From CAZMNY01 sp964567745 (GTDB taxonomy: Bacteria > Planctomycetota > Planctomycetia > Pirellulales > Pirellulaceae): DNA of 64,000 nt. The first letter of the stretch is position 1; each line of letters begins with the position of its first letter. Below are positions 1 to 8,839 of this stretch, one piece after another. The notes under the pieces are model-generated. The model searched no databases, was not told the origin of the DNA, and saw only the letters and a program-made list of their open reading frames with translations. A program made the position numbers and the translations under genes. Location of the stretch: positions 186,001-250,000 of the forward strand of contig CAZMNY010000004.1 of assembly GCA_964567745.1 (NCBI GenBank), given 5' to 3'.

Positions 1-2
1 AT

Positions 3-86
3 CGACTCTCCTACTTCTTCGGCGGTTTGGACCACAAGCTCGTCGGCGTCGAAGGCGCCGCCCCAATTCACGGGATCATCGCGTAG
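3..86 (+). CDS. C-terminal fragment of an unidentified protein (5' end outside window)
   Basis: Reading frame 3 is open from the window edge to a TAG at 84-86 and encodes 27 residues ending GAAPIHGIIA. The composition (FFGGLDHKLVGVEG) looks like the end of a real globular protein rather than random sequence. The next gene starts about 300 bases downstream, so this is probably the last part of a preceding plus-strand gene. The fragment is too short to assign a family, and it could be chance. Confidence 0.35.
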   Translation, partial: RLSYFFGGLDHKLVGVEGAAPIHGIIA

Positions 87-383
87 CGTTATCTCAGTCA
101 CTTAGCACTTTCTGATGTGCCATTGAGAAACCTGGTTCACCGCGCGAGGCAAGCGTGGGGGTCTGTCATTCTGCGGAGCGCGCGTCTGTATGGAATCATA
201 CGCAGGCGACTCGCGTATTTGCGTGATGTGCCAATCGGCCGTACAGCTAACATGACGCCGCAATCGTTGTTACGATGGGACGAATTCGATAAGCTCGACG
301 TAACACGTCTGTGCCCTATTCAATTTTCTCGGCTTGTTCAAGTCACCATCTCAGTACGCCCAAGAGAATCGGCCCTAGCATCG
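87..383. other. Intergenic region upstream of the moxR gene
   Basis: About 300 bases without a supported gene. The moxR frame stays open back to position 117, but the extra 89 codons are Arg-rich and do not resemble the start of MoxR proteins, so they are treated as leader. No convincing promoter pair was found. Confidence 0.4.
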
Positions 384-1343
384 ATGAATGAAGCTAACTC
401 AACGCAAGTTCAGGACAGTTCCGCCAAGTTACAATCACTGAGAGAGTCTCTAGCGAATGTGATTCGCGGCAAGGACGACGTGATTGAGCAAGTGGTGATC
501 GCATTAGTGGCGGGCGGCTCGGTGTTGCTCGAAGATGTTCCGGGCGTCGGTAAGACGACGTTGGCCAAAGCGCTGGCAGCCTCGCTGGACTTGAAGTTTC
601 GACGAGTTCAATGCACGCCCGACTTGTTGCCCGCAGACGTGTTTGGCTTTTCGGTCTTTAACCCTCAGGACGGCAGTTTCTCATTCCGTCCCGGACCGAT
701 CTTTTGCAACGTCCTGCTCGTTGATGAAATCAACCGCGCTTCGCCGCGAACTCAATCCGCTTTGCTCGAAGCGATGGCGGAAGGACAAGTCACGATCGAG
801 GGCACTCGATACGAATTGGAGCCTCCGTTCTTAGTCATTGCGACACAAAACCCCTTGGGTTTTCAAGGCACGTTTCCTCTGCCCGAATCGCAGATGGACC
901 GCTTCCTGTTTCAGCTTTCGATCGAGTATCCGAACGCCGAGGATGAGGCGACGATGCTCTACGATCAGATGGAATCGCATCCGCTCGAGCACGTTAAAGT
1001 CACCATGACCATTGACGAGATTGTCGCCGCCCAGCAACAGGTTCGCCAGATTCGCGTGGAGCCGTCGTTGGGCGATTACATCGTTGAGATCTGTCGTCGC
1101 ACACGAAATCACGAAGGCTTTCGCTTGGGCGTCAGTCCCCGCGGGTCGCTAATGCTGTTTCGAGCGTCTCAAGCGAGAGCCTACGTGCAGGGCCGCGACT
1201 ACGTGTTGCCGGATGATGTTCAGGCAATGGCGCAGTACGTCTTGCCACATCGAATCGCTTCGTCGAAAACATCGACTGCCAAACGCGAGCACGCGTTGCA
1301 AGCTGTCGAACGCATCATCCAAGACATCGACGTACCGGTATGA
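384..1343 (+). CDS. MoxR family AAA+ ATPase
   Basis: A 319-residue AAA+ ATPase of the MoxR type. These act as chaperones that load cofactors or activate membrane or periplasmic partners. Walker A (GVGKTT) is at about residues 54-59, Walker B (LLVDEIN) at 111-117 and the sensor motif ATQNP at 153-157. The length fits the family (310-330), which is why the ATG at 384 was chosen over an upstream start at 117 that would add an atypical Arg-rich leader. The stop overlaps the next start (ATGA), so it is translationally coupled to the DUF58 protein and then the transglutaminase. This is the classical MoxR/DUF58/TgpA cluster. No strong ribosome binding site is visible before the chosen start, so the exact start is uncertain. 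Confidence 0.93.
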   Translation: MNEANSTQVQDSSAKLQSLRESLANVIRGKDDVIEQVVIALVAGGSVLLEDVPGVGKTTLAKALAASLDLKFRRVQCTPDLLPADVFGFSVFNPQDGSFSFRPGPIFCNVLLVDEINRASPRTQSALLEAMAEGQVTIEGTRYELEPPFLVIATQNPLGFQGTFPLPESQMDRFLFQLSIEYPNAEDEATMLYDQMESHPLEHVKVTMTIDEIVAAQQQVRQIRVEPSLGDYIVEICRRTRNHEGFRLGVSPRGSLMLFRASQARAYVQGRDYVLPDDVQAMAQYVLPHRIASSKTSTAKREHALQAVERIIQDIDVPV

Positions 1344-2557
1344 CGTTTCAGTCGTGGTTTCCAACATTCATCGCACTTTATCGTGCATGGCGAGTGTGGC
1401 TTTCGCCGGGCGGCAAGGCGCTGACGGCGATCCTGGTCTTTTCGTTCCCTGCGCTCGGGGCGCCCGATTCGCCCTTGGCGGCGCTCTTCTGCGCGACGTT
1501 TGCACTGCTCGTCGCTTGCGCCGCCGCCAACCACATCTTTCGGCCTCGACTTGTTTCGATCAAACCGATACGCACGGCCACAACACAAGGCGAACCGACG
1601 CCGATCATCGTCACGCTTCAGAACGATTCGATTCGCTCGGCGTTCGACTTGAAGGTGGAGCCATTGCTAGATGAGCGTACTTGGGACCCATCAGTTCCTC
1701 CACATCGAATCGAATCGATCGAGGCGCGGAGCGAGGTCCGCATGGGAATGGACCTGAGGCCCAGGCGACGCGGCGTGTTCCCGCTCCCTAGGCTCAAAGT
1801 CACAAGCGAGTTTCCGCTCAATCTCTTTCGGCGTTCGTGGGAGTTAAATATCCAAGGCGAGATTATCGCGTACCCGAGGTATGCTCCATTGGCTTCGATG
1901 CGGAGCGCGTCCGAGGCTGCCGGATACGCCGGCGAACGAATTAGCGATTCCTTGCTCGCCGGCCAAAGCACTGACTATAGCGGCAGTCGCGAATATCAGC
2001 CGGGCGTGTCGGTGAGGCGGTGGGATTACGCGTCGTGGGCTCGGGTTGGAAGTCCGGCGGTGCGTGAGTTCGGCGACGACCGACAGACTCAATTCGCCAT
2101 CGTCATCGACCCGCACCTGCGCCAAGTGGAGGATAGAGTTGCCCTCCATGATTTTGAGGCAGCGATCTCGCTGAGTGCGGGGATTGCGGATTGGCTACTT
2201 GAAAACGACTGCCGGATTGCGGTACTGGCCGTCGGCGGCCAAACCGTACGATTGACCGGCGAGGGTTGGGGCCAACTCGATCGCATCTTGGCCGCCTTGG
2301 CCGCCGCCGCGCCTCAAGAGGACACTGAGTTCGACGAATTGGCTAGTCAACTGCCGGCAGTGGTTGAGGATGCGGAGTCCGTGTTGTTTCTATCGACCAA
2401 TTGGGACGATAGACGTCAAGCTTTGCACGAACGTTTGCGCGACGCCAATCGGCCAGTGAAGGCCTTCCTCGTCGGCGGAAGTGACTCGACAATTCCGCAC
2501 GATGTCCGCCGCCTCAACGCAACGGAAATCCTCGACGGTCTGGAGGTGTCCGTATGA
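1340..2557 (+). CDS. DUF58 domain protein (MoxR partner)
   Basis: A 405-residue membrane-anchored DUF58 protein. Two hydrophobic segments lie near residues 18-60, followed by an Ig-like region. The family signature follows at about 205-235 (DYSGSREYQPGVSVRRWDYA) and leads into a von Willebrand-like fold. Such proteins are encoded beside MoxR ATPases and are thought to be their membrane partners. The ATG overlaps the moxR stop and the TGA overlaps the next ATG, so all three genes are one coupled operon. Function beyond this is not known from the sequence. Confidence 0.92.
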   Translation: MTFQSWFPTFIALYRAWRVWLSPGGKALTAILVFSFPALGAPDSPLAALFCATFALLVACAAANHIFRPRLVSIKPIRTATTQGEPTPIIVTLQNDSIRSAFDLKVEPLLDERTWDPSVPPHRIESIEARSEVRMGMDLRPRRRGVFPLPRLKVTSEFPLNLFRRSWELNIQGEIIAYPRYAPLASMRSASEAAGYAGERISDSLLAGQSTDYSGSREYQPGVSVRRWDYASWARVGSPAVREFGDDRQTQFAIVIDPHLRQVEDRVALHDFEAAISLSAGIADWLLENDCRIAVLAVGGQTVRLTGEGWGQLDRILAALAAAAPQEDTEFDELASQLPAVVEDAESVLFLSTNWDDRRQALHERLRDANRPVKAFLVGGSDSTIPHDVRRLNATEILDGLEVSV

Positions 2558-4542
2558 AAAGGCAGCGGACCGCGTTGGTGCTCGTTCTCGCCCAGGCCGC
2601 TTTCCTCTGGTTTGGCAACGGCTCGCCGCCCATTCCGCTGATTGTCGTAGCCGCCGTCATCGCCGCAATGGCTGGAGTTCGATTGCGAATGCAACCGCGA
2701 ACTCAACGTCTTGCGATCATTGGTCTGGCGTTCGTGGTTGCCGTTGTGAGTCGAGCAACACTGGTCCCGCCGGAAACCAGTCTGGCCATTTTCCCGACCA
2801 GATTGATCCGTCCATTGGGCGACTTCTTTCTCATCTGGCAATGCCTCATCTTGCTAGTCCATGGCAGTGGCGAGCGTTTGCCGAGCTACTTTGCCTTCCT
2901 GTCGCTAGTGACCATTTTTTGCGCGTTCGATCAGTCGGTCTATCTGGACACCGTGATGTTTCTCACGCTGGCGATTTCCCTGCTAGTGGTCTCGTCAACT
3001 TTGTTCGCCAACATGACAGCGGCCAAGCGACATGCGTCCAACAAGGAGCGACGCGGTGTTGGCGTCGTCGTGTTCTTGACGTCCGGCATTATCGCTCTGG
3101 CCGGCTTGATGGTATGGGCTCGATTTGCCGAGGCGGCGCGAGCCTACGTTCCTGTTTGGGCCGCCGAGCTTGTCGGCCGCAGCATCGAGAAACAACTCTA
3201 CGTTCGGCATGGTTCGTTGAACGGCATCACGGAAGCTCAGCGAAGCAATCCCACAAGCATCGTCTTGCGAGTTAAGTCGGAAACCAAGCCGGGCTACCTT
3301 CGCGGGCGAGTGTTTGACTCGTATGCCGATTCTCGATGGCGACTGGGCACGGAACGTCGTAGGCGGCGAAGAGGGCGAAGGCGTCAGCCGCTGACCAATA
3401 TCGATTCAATGGTCCAGCCGCCTCAAGATCTGCAGGTGAGCGATAGTCGAACGTCGGTATTCCAGATTCTCAGGACTGAGCGGCGGCCCTTCCGCCGTAT
3501 CGAGACGAGTAATGATCCTGGTCGTGGAGTTGTTTTCTTCACGCCGTTGGGAATGAACTACCTTCAGGGCACGGGCGGAAGTTTGCTGGTGGACAACGAA
3601 GGCGTGGTACATCACGGCGTGGATCCGGCGGACACTTACACGTCATACGTCTCCATTTCTCCCGAGCCGGTTACGCTCCCATCCGATCGACAGCAAGTGC
3701 TTCTGGCGCCTCCCGAAGGCTTGTCGTCCGAGGTGGCTGATCTGGCCGCACAACTTGGCGATGGGAAGAGGAGCTTCGCCGAGCGAGTTGAGGCGGTGGA
3801 ATCCTATTTCCAGGAAAACTACGGATATGAACTGGACGAGATCGAGATGCCGGATGGAGTCGAGCCGCTATCTCATTTTCTGCTCAATCCGCTCGACGCC
3901 CATTGCGAGTTTTTTGCATCCGGGGCCGTTGCACTTCTCAGGCTGCAGAACATTCCGACTCGCTACGTCACTGGTTACGTTGTTTCCGAAGAGGACGCGG
4001 ACGTAAGCGGCGGATGGATTGCTCGAAACAGGAACGCCCACGCCTGGGTAGAGGCGTATGACGCGGCGGAAGAGCGTTGGGTCATCGTCGAGGCGACACC
4101 GGGAATGGATCCGATCGTGCATGAGGCGGAGACGGCGTTCAACGAAGAGACGGTCGCGGACGCCGTCGGCCAGTGGATCTCTGTCGCCCGCAGTAGTTGG
4201 GCGGATCTCTTGTCGAGATACACGAGCAGATATTTGGCGCCGATTGGCGTTTCGATGATCATCGTTGGCCTTGTCGTGGTCGGCATTCGGCGGCGAAGGC
4301 TGGAGGCCGAATTGAAACGGAAACGGCCGGAGTCTCCCGAGCTGATTCGACGGCGGAGGCGACTTCAAGTTGTCGAGCGAACTCTTTCGCGCCGCGGCTT
4401 AGTGCGGCAGCCTCACGAGACGCTGCACCGCTTCGCAGCTCGAGTTGACGCGGCCGCCGGCGATGACAAGACGATCAAGCAATGCGCGGCTGACTGTCTG
4501 AGTTTTGCCGAATTCCGTTACAGCGAATGCTGTACGTTGTAG
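2554..4542 (+). CDS. Transglutaminase-like membrane protein (TgpA type)
   Basis: A 662-residue protein with several transmembrane helices in the first ~190 residues, a central transglutaminase-like domain, one helix near 565-580 and a basic C-terminal tail. This is the architecture of TgpA/DUF3488 proteins. The catalytic Cys is in AHCEFFASGAVAL (about residue 451) and the His in NAHAWVEAY (about 496). The third position reads VEATPG, with Glu where many members have Asp. Its start overlaps the DUF58 stop. It probably works with the MoxR and DUF58 proteins in envelope maintenance; the substrate is unknown. Confidence 0.9.
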   Translation: MKRQRTALVLVLAQAAFLWFGNGSPPIPLIVVAAVIAAMAGVRLRMQPRTQRLAIIGLAFVVAVVSRATLVPPETSLAIFPTRLIRPLGDFFLIWQCLILLVHGSGERLPSYFAFLSLVTIFCAFDQSVYLDTVMFLTLAISLLVVSSTLFANMTAAKRHASNKERRGVGVVVFLTSGIIALAGLMVWARFAEAARAYVPVWAAELVGRSIEKQLYVRHGSLNGITEAQRSNPTSIVLRVKSETKPGYLRGRVFDSYADSRWRLGTERRRRRRGRRRQPLTNIDSMVQPPQDLQVSDSRTSVFQILRTERRPFRRIETSNDPGRGVVFFTPLGMNYLQGTGGSLLVDNEGVVHHGVDPADTYTSYVSISPEPVTLPSDRQQVLLAPPEGLSSEVADLAAQLGDGKRSFAERVEAVESYFQENYGYELDEIEMPDGVEPLSHFLLNPLDAHCEFFASGAVALLRLQNIPTRYVTGYVVSEEDADVSGGWIARNRNAHAWVEAYDAAEERWVIVEATPGMDPIVHEAETAFNEETVADAVGQWISVARSSWADLLSRYTSRYLAPIGVSMIIVGLVVVGIRRRRLEAELKRKRPESPELIRRRRRLQVVERTLSRRGLVRQPHETLHRFAARVDAAAGDDKTIKQCAADCLSFAEFRYSECCTL

Positions 4543-4645
4543 CGCCCCGCGACGAAGGCCGAACCGGCTATGGCGGTCGTCCCGATTGAAGCGAGCGATT
4601 TCCCAGCGCCGAAATAAACCCCTTCAACAAACCCCCTCCGGTGCC

Positions 4646-4674
4646 TTGAAGCCCAACCCAATCGTTCGTAGACT
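4646..4674 (+). promoter_or_regulatory. Possible sigma-70-type promoter of tRNA-Leu
   Basis: TTGAAG (4646-4651) and TAGACT (4669-4674) are separated by 17 bases, and the predicted start lies about 17 bases before the tRNA. Each box matches the consensus at four positions. The spacing and place are right, but the match is only fair. Confidence 0.4.
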
Positions 4675-4697
4675 CAACCCTTATCAAATCACTGCTT

Positions 4698-4781
<84 letters not shown>

Positions 4782-4793
4782 CTCCTCAACAGC

Positions 4794-4830
4794 AAACGAC
4801 TTGCGGCAACGGGCCGCAAGTCGTTTTTTT
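4794..4830 (+). terminator. Rho-independent terminator of tRNA-Leu
   Basis: A perfect 12-bp stem (4796-4807 with 4813-4824) closes a five-base loop and runs straight into seven T residues, 15 bases after the tRNA. Confidence 0.93.
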
Positions 4831-4899
4831 GTTCCTTGAACGCACCGGCTTCGATTCGCTTCATGCGAACAGCCACGCTGGCCGACCGCGTCTCGACGC

Positions 4900-5790
4900 T
4901 CAATACTCCCTGTTGGTCTCGCGACCGGCTCGAGTGGCAAGGGCGCGATAGACGGCGAGGTCAATGTTTTCATGGATGAGCTGAACAGAGCCGTCGGCAA
5001 AGGCGAAGTTGGCGCCGCTCGGATGTTCGCTCGAGAAGTCTTCAAAATGGGTGTGGGCATCGTTGGGAACGTGATCCGCTACGCCGACCACACGCGCCAT
5101 GGCCTCGTCGGCCCCAGAAACAACGCCCGGCCAAGTGGAGAACCCGCGACGGCTGTTTCGTTCGCCTACCGCCAACGTATGACTGGTGCCGTCTTTGATG
5201 TCCGCGATACGTAGCCGTGAGTTGTGGTGAAAAAAGCCATCGCCAACCGCCAGGACGCCAGGCGGCGCGTTCTCGTAGTCTTCCAATTCGACCGTCCCGA
5301 AGTTTCCGACATAGTTTGAAATCGTCAAAGTCAAAGGCGATCCGCCGGAAATGGGCAACTCGAATAACTTCTTGTTCGTGTCTGACGGACACCGCAGCGT
5401 GTCAATCGTCGCTTGGACCTGGCCTCGATTTCGCGTGTGGCCAACTGCGTAGTTGAAATCGATCCCATCATGAAGCGTGCTCTGCTCCAAGAATGGCAGC
5501 AGCATCGCGTTCCAACCCCAACCGGAATGCCCTTCAGCCCAGGGGAGTTTCGTATTCGGATCATCGCCTATCCAGCCGGAAGGAAACATCTGCAAGGAAT
5601 CGTGATAGTTGTGAATGGCGAGTGCGACTTGTTTTAGATTGTTGAAACACTTGGTGCGTCTCGCCGCCTCGCGAGCCGATTGTACGGCTGGAAGAAGTAA
5701 AGCGACAAGGATTCCGATGATCGTGATGACGACCAATAATTCGACTAGCGTGAAGCCGGTTCTTTGGTTTGAATTTACTTGATGGCGCAT
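4900..5790 (-). CDS. DUF1559 prepilin-like protein
   Basis: A 296-residue protein with the type IV prepilin / type II pseudopilin N-terminus (TGFTLVELLVVITIIGILVA, about residues 11-30): a short basic leader, the G-F cleavage site, Glu at mature position +5 and a hydrophobic helix. The DUF1559 body follows, with the conserved stretch AREAARRTKCFNNLKQ and a C-terminal FAFADGSVQLI box. This family is greatly expanded in planctomycetes and probably forms surface or periplasmic pseudopilus-like structures; individual roles are unknown. It lies 76 bases downstream of the His-rich secreted protein on the same strand. Confidence 0.95.
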   Translation of the reverse strand: MRHQVNSNQRTGFTLVELLVVITIIGILVALLLPAVQSAREAARRTKCFNNLKQVALAIHNYHDSLQMFPSGWIGDDPNTKLPWAEGHSGWGWNAMLLPFLEQSTLHDGIDFNYAVGHTRNRGQVQATIDTLRCPSDTNKKLFELPISGGSPLTLTISNYVGNFGTVELEDYENAPPGVLAVGDGFFHHNSRLRIADIKDGTSHTLAVGERNSRRGFSTWPGVVSGADEAMARVVGVADHVPNDAHTHFEDFSSEHPSGANFAFADGSVQLIHENIDLAVYRALATRAGRETNREY

Positions 5791-5866
5791 AACGGCAAAC
5801 TCTCCTTAGCGTTAGACTGGCACCGCGAACGCGGGCCGCCAATAACTTAGAAACTCAACTTCGTTT

Positions 5867-6319
5867 TCAAGAGAGCGAAGGAGGCGGAGAACGAGGTTGT
5901 CGATTGACGTTGCGACGCACTCGATAGTGCAATCGGCGCGGCGCCGGTCGACTGCGAGACGGCGTCAGCGATTCATGAAATGGCGACTTCAACGTCCCGA
6001 AGCAGAAGGACATCGACGCTGACGTGCAGAGAGCACAATCAGCACATTCCAACGACTGACGATGGTGAGCGTGCTGCCATCCCGGCTGCCGGTGCGTCTG
6101 CTTATGAAGCACATGCCCATTGTGCTTATGTCCCGCGTGCTCGTGTCCCGCGTGCTCATGTCTCGCGTGGACATGCGGCGCGTGTGCATCGAACTTGTGC
6201 GCGGATGTAACCGAATGCCTGTGACCGCATGCGCTGTGAAGCATGCCGGCAACTGGCGCGACTGTGCAAGCCACGCTGGCCAATATCGCTGCTCGGATTT
6301 GGAATCTGCGTGAGACCAC
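5867..6319 (-). CDS. Histidine-rich secreted protein, unknown function
   Basis: 150 residues starting at a GTG. Residues 1-30 look like a signal peptide (basic start, then AAILASVACTVAPVAGM). Residues 31-85 hold some 20 histidines, including tandem HEHAGHEHAGHKHNGH. A short Cys cluster follows (CADCALC, residues 95-101, with another Cys at 107), then an Arg/Pro-rich tail. His-rich exported proteins commonly bind divalent metals such as Ni, Zn or Cu; that is an inference here. Competing frames on both strands are open over the repeats, so the coding frame is not certain. The signal peptide and the Cys motif favour this one. Confidence 0.6.
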   Translation of the reverse strand: MVSRRFQIRAAILASVACTVAPVAGMLHSACGHRHSVTSAHKFDAHAPHVHARHEHAGHEHAGHKHNGHVLHKQTHRQPGWQHAHHRQSLECADCALCTSASMSFCFGTLKSPFHESLTPSRSRPAPRRLHYRVRRNVNRQPRSPPPSLS

Positions 6320-6425
6320 CTAAATACCTATTCGCTGCCGTGTGTGGGGCAAAAGTTGCGGGAAAGTCGCAAAATCGGCGACTTCAGTCAATACCATACT
6401 ACTATGTCCACGCTGTACGTATGCC

Positions 6426-6534
6426 CTAGTGCAGCGTCAACACTAAGAATTAGGATCCCAGTGTTTGTATCGTACGCCGCCAAGTCAAGTTGCGCCGAAG
6501 CCAACCCCCATTTTTAGAGTTGACGCGGCACTAG
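6426..6534 (+). repeat. 109-bp MITE-like element, copy 1
   Basis: First of three near-identical 109-bp elements in this window. The ends are 20-bp terminal inverted repeats (CTAGTGCAGCGTCAACACTA against the reverse complement of the right end), matching at 18 of 20 positions and beginning with CTAG. The middle is non-coding; an inner AACACT/AGTGTT pair can form a second hairpin. Both ends carry an outward-facing TTGACG. This copy lies in the gap between the His-rich gene and the small membrane protein gene. Confidence 0.88.
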
Positions 6535-6643
6535 TCGAATGGTTCGGCGGATTTGGGTCAAGCGATTGGGAAGAACCTCGCCAGAAATTCGGCACACCCT
6601 TGCTCTCGTTTCGACCCTCAGCCCAACCTGGCCGGCAAGCCAT

Positions 6644-6982
6644 TTAGTCCGCAGAGAACTCGCTGTTCACGACCACTCCATCCGCAAGATAAAAAATGGC
6701 GGCCGTGCAGTCACCTGCCTGTTGAGTGAGCAGTGAAACGTGAATTCGTTCGTCGCGTCTCTTGATTCGAGGCATCACGTAGCCGGAATCGGCGTAGGGA
6801 TCGCGGACCAAGCGTTCCACTTGGTCCCCATCCGTTCCGGCCAGAATTTCGGCTATCACTCGTCGCAAGATACGCGACGACGGTTCGCTCATGATGTACG
6901 GGGATACGAGAAGCACAAATGCCGAAAGGCCTACGACGAGAGCCGACTTCTTCGATATGGCCAGCCAAGAGGCTGCCAACAC
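6644..6982 (-). CDS. Small membrane-anchored hypothetical protein
   Basis: About 112 residues with one hydrophobic N-terminal segment (SALVVGLSAFVLLVSPYIM, about 13-31), then a charged soluble part with RRVIAEILAGTDGDQVERLV and a C-terminal beta-like stretch (CTAAIFYLADGVVVNSEF). There is no ATG. The start is a TTG at 6982 or a GTG one codon upstream, and the frame opens after a TGA 17 codons further up. No family was recognised. The residue pattern looks coding, but no strong ribosome binding site supports it. Confidence 0.5.
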   Translation of the reverse strand: MLAASWLAISKKSALVVGLSAFVLLVSPYIMSEPSSRILRRVIAEILAGTDGDQVERLVRDPYADSGYVMPRIKRRDERIHVSLLTQQAGDCTAAIFYLADGVVVNSEFSAD

Positions 6983-7142
6983 TCCGGCTGTAACGGCGCT
7001 AAAGGCAAGATACTGAAGCTTGAATACGAGAAGACCGACTCAATCGTCCAGCCCAAAAACGAACCAGAGTAAAATGGCCATGAGACCGGTTTTCATGGCA
7101 ACCAAGCCATACGCGGTCTATTGGTGCCTTGCCTGCGGCGAC

Positions 7143-7209
7143 GGGTTAAAAGGGGTTAAACGAGGTCAACCGGGTTAAGCGAGGTAGACGGGGTGAGCGG
7201 GGGTAAACG
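7143..7209. repeat. Degenerate G-rich 9-10 bp tandem repeat
   Basis: Seven imperfect units of the type GGGGTTAAAC follow each other head to tail 3' of the ABC permease gene. Units vary as GAGGTCAAC, GGGTTAAGC, GAGGTAGAC and GGGGTGAGC. No coding frame explains them. Confidence 0.6.
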
Positions 7210-7244
7210 AATTGTGGCGACAATCGTTTGGGCAGGCGGTGAGG

Positions 7245-8024
7245 CTAGCCTTGCCAGCGTTTGAGGATCGTTTGACTCGACCATTGGATCAGGAGAAACA
7301 CGACGACTCCAAGTCCGGTGGAAGCCAGGACGGCGGCAAACAGCTCGTCGGTCTTCGTGAAGTTTGACGCCTGCAAGATCATGTAGCCCAAGCCGAATCT
7401 CTGCACGCCGAGCCCGAGAAAAAACTCACCGACAATCGCGCCGATGACCGCCATGCCGGCTGAGATTCTCGCGCCGGCCAAGATGAATGGCACGGACGAG
7501 GGCAGGCTGAGTTTCGTGAGCCGCTGCAGTTGACTGGCGTTATGGAGCTCAAACAGATCGACCAGGTCTTGATCGATTGCGAGCAATCCGCTCGTGGTGC
7601 TCGTAATGATCGGAAACAGACTAATAATGAACGCGACCAACACGACGCTTTGCAGTCCGTAGCCAAACCAGACGACGATCAGCGGCGCGACGGCGACGAC
7701 AGGAACGGTTTGCAACACAATGGCGTATGGATAGCAGCCGAGCCGCAGCCATCGCGACATAGAGAAGGCGATCGAGAGGCTGACGCCCACTAACAGGCTT
7801 GCCAGGAATCCGCCCGAGGCTGCCATGGCGGTGAGCATCGATGCGCTGCACATGTCGGCTCGCTTGCTCCATGCGGCTTGGGCGACCTCAATCGGACCGG
7901 GAAGCAAATACGAGGCGACTCCAGAGAGACTGACGGCCAGTTGCCAAAGGCAAATCACGGTCGCCAATACCACAACGGGCGGCCAAGCCGAACTCAACAT
8001 AGTCACGTTGCGAGGAGTCGTCAT
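7245..8024 (-). CDS. ABC transporter permease (SsuC/TauC/ThiX-like)
   Basis: 259 residues with about six transmembrane helices and a BPD_transp_1 inner-membrane component fold of the NitT/TauT type. The coupling-loop region reads ELHNASQLQRLTKLSLPSS, corresponding to the EAA loop. These permeases import nitrate, sulfonates or thiamine precursors. The start codon overlaps the stop of the upstream ATPase gene, so the two are co-translated. No substrate-binding protein is encoded next to them, so the substrate cannot be named. Confidence 0.9.
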   Translation of the reverse strand: MTTPRNVTMLSSAWPPVVVLATVICLWQLAVSLSGVASYLLPGPIEVAQAAWSKRADMCSASMLTAMAASGGFLASLLVGVSLSIAFSMSRWLRLGCYPYAIVLQTVPVVAVAPLIVVWFGYGLQSVVLVAFIISLFPIITSTTSGLLAIDQDLVDLFELHNASQLQRLTKLSLPSSVPFILAGARISAGMAVIGAIVGEFFLGLGVQRFGLGYMILQASNFTKTDELFAAVLASTGLGVVVFLLIQWSSQTILKRWQG

Positions 8025-8782
8025 TCTGCCGCGGTGCCTCGCATCACGTCACTTACCATTCCGCACAGCTCCGCGAATTGCCCGCTTCGTTTCCACCCAC
8101 GGTCGCGTTCTACGTCACTTGGAATCTCAACAACCTGCTGAATTCCGCAAGGCTGCCCGCCGAGCACGACGACGCGTCCGCTAAGAAAAACGGCTTCGGC
8201 GACGTTGTGGGTGACGAAAACCGTCGTGGTGTTGCGCCTTTTCCAGATTCGCAGCAAAGTTTCGTTGAGCTGTTCGCGGAGCAAGTCGTCGAGAGCCGCG
8301 AACGGCTCGTCCAGCAGTAGTATCTTCGGCGTCGTCACAAGTGCACGAGCGATCGAGACTCGCATCCGCATGCCGCCCGATAGCATCGAAGGCCGCTTGC
8401 TCGCATCCTGCTCCGCGAGCTCGACGAGCCGCATGGAGTTGACGACAGCCTCTTCGCGAACCTGCCGATCAACGCCTTTGAGTTCGAGCGGGAGGCCAAT
8501 GTTTTGCTTTACGTCGCGCCATGGGAGAAGACGCGGGTCCTGAAAGACGAATGCCAAATCGCCTTGCGACTTGCGATGCGCTTCGGCCGATTGGCCGTCA
8601 ACGAGGACCTTGCCGGATGACGGCGCCAACAGTCCGGCGATTAGCCGAAGCATCGTCGACTTACCGCAACCCGATGGGCCTAGAAGCGAAACAAACTGGC
8701 CTTCTGCGATCGAGAGCTCGATCCCACGCAACACCGCATCGATGTTGTTGTAGGCGAGGTCGACCTGGTCGAGTTGAATCAT
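8021..8782 (-). CDS. ABC transporter ATP-binding protein (SsuB/TauB-like)
   Basis: 253 residues. Walker A GPSGCGKST is at about residues 36-44, the Q-loop in FVFQDPRLLPWRD near 80, the signature reads MLSGGMRMRVSIARAL (canonical LSGGQ is LSGGM), Walker B is KILLLDEPFAALDD and the H-loop lies in VFVTHNVAEAV. The PWRD motif after the Q-loop is typical of nitrate/sulfonate/taurine importers. It pairs with the overlapping permease gene downstream. The TPR/transglutaminase gene ends 57 bases upstream on the same strand and may be cotranscribed. Confidence 0.93.
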   Translation of the reverse strand: MIQLDQVDLAYNNIDAVLRGIELSIAEGQFVSLLGPSGCGKSTMLRLIAGLLAPSSGKVLVDGQSAEAHRKSQGDLAFVFQDPRLLPWRDVKQNIGLPLELKGVDRQVREEAVVNSMRLVELAEQDASKRPSMLSGGMRMRVSIARALVTTPKILLLDEPFAALDDLLREQLNETLLRIWKRRNTTTVFVTHNVAEAVFLSGRVVVLGGQPCGIQQVVEIPSDVERDRGWKRSGQFAELCGMVSDVMRGTAAE

Positions 8783-8839
8783 AGAGCGCGAACTTTCAAT
8801 CGAGAGTGGCCCTATTATTCACAAGCGGACTCTCCTTGC

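Noticed and set aside
5980..6313. Two plus-strand frames across the His-rich repeat
   Set aside because: They arise from the repeat's composition; neither has a signal peptide, start signal or neighbour logic.
6465..6538. Shared peptide MYRTPPSQ...DAAL encoded in MITE copies 1 and 3
   Set aside because: The identity is explained by DNA identity of the element. The frame starts at TTG without a ribosome binding site and stops or drifts just outside the element.
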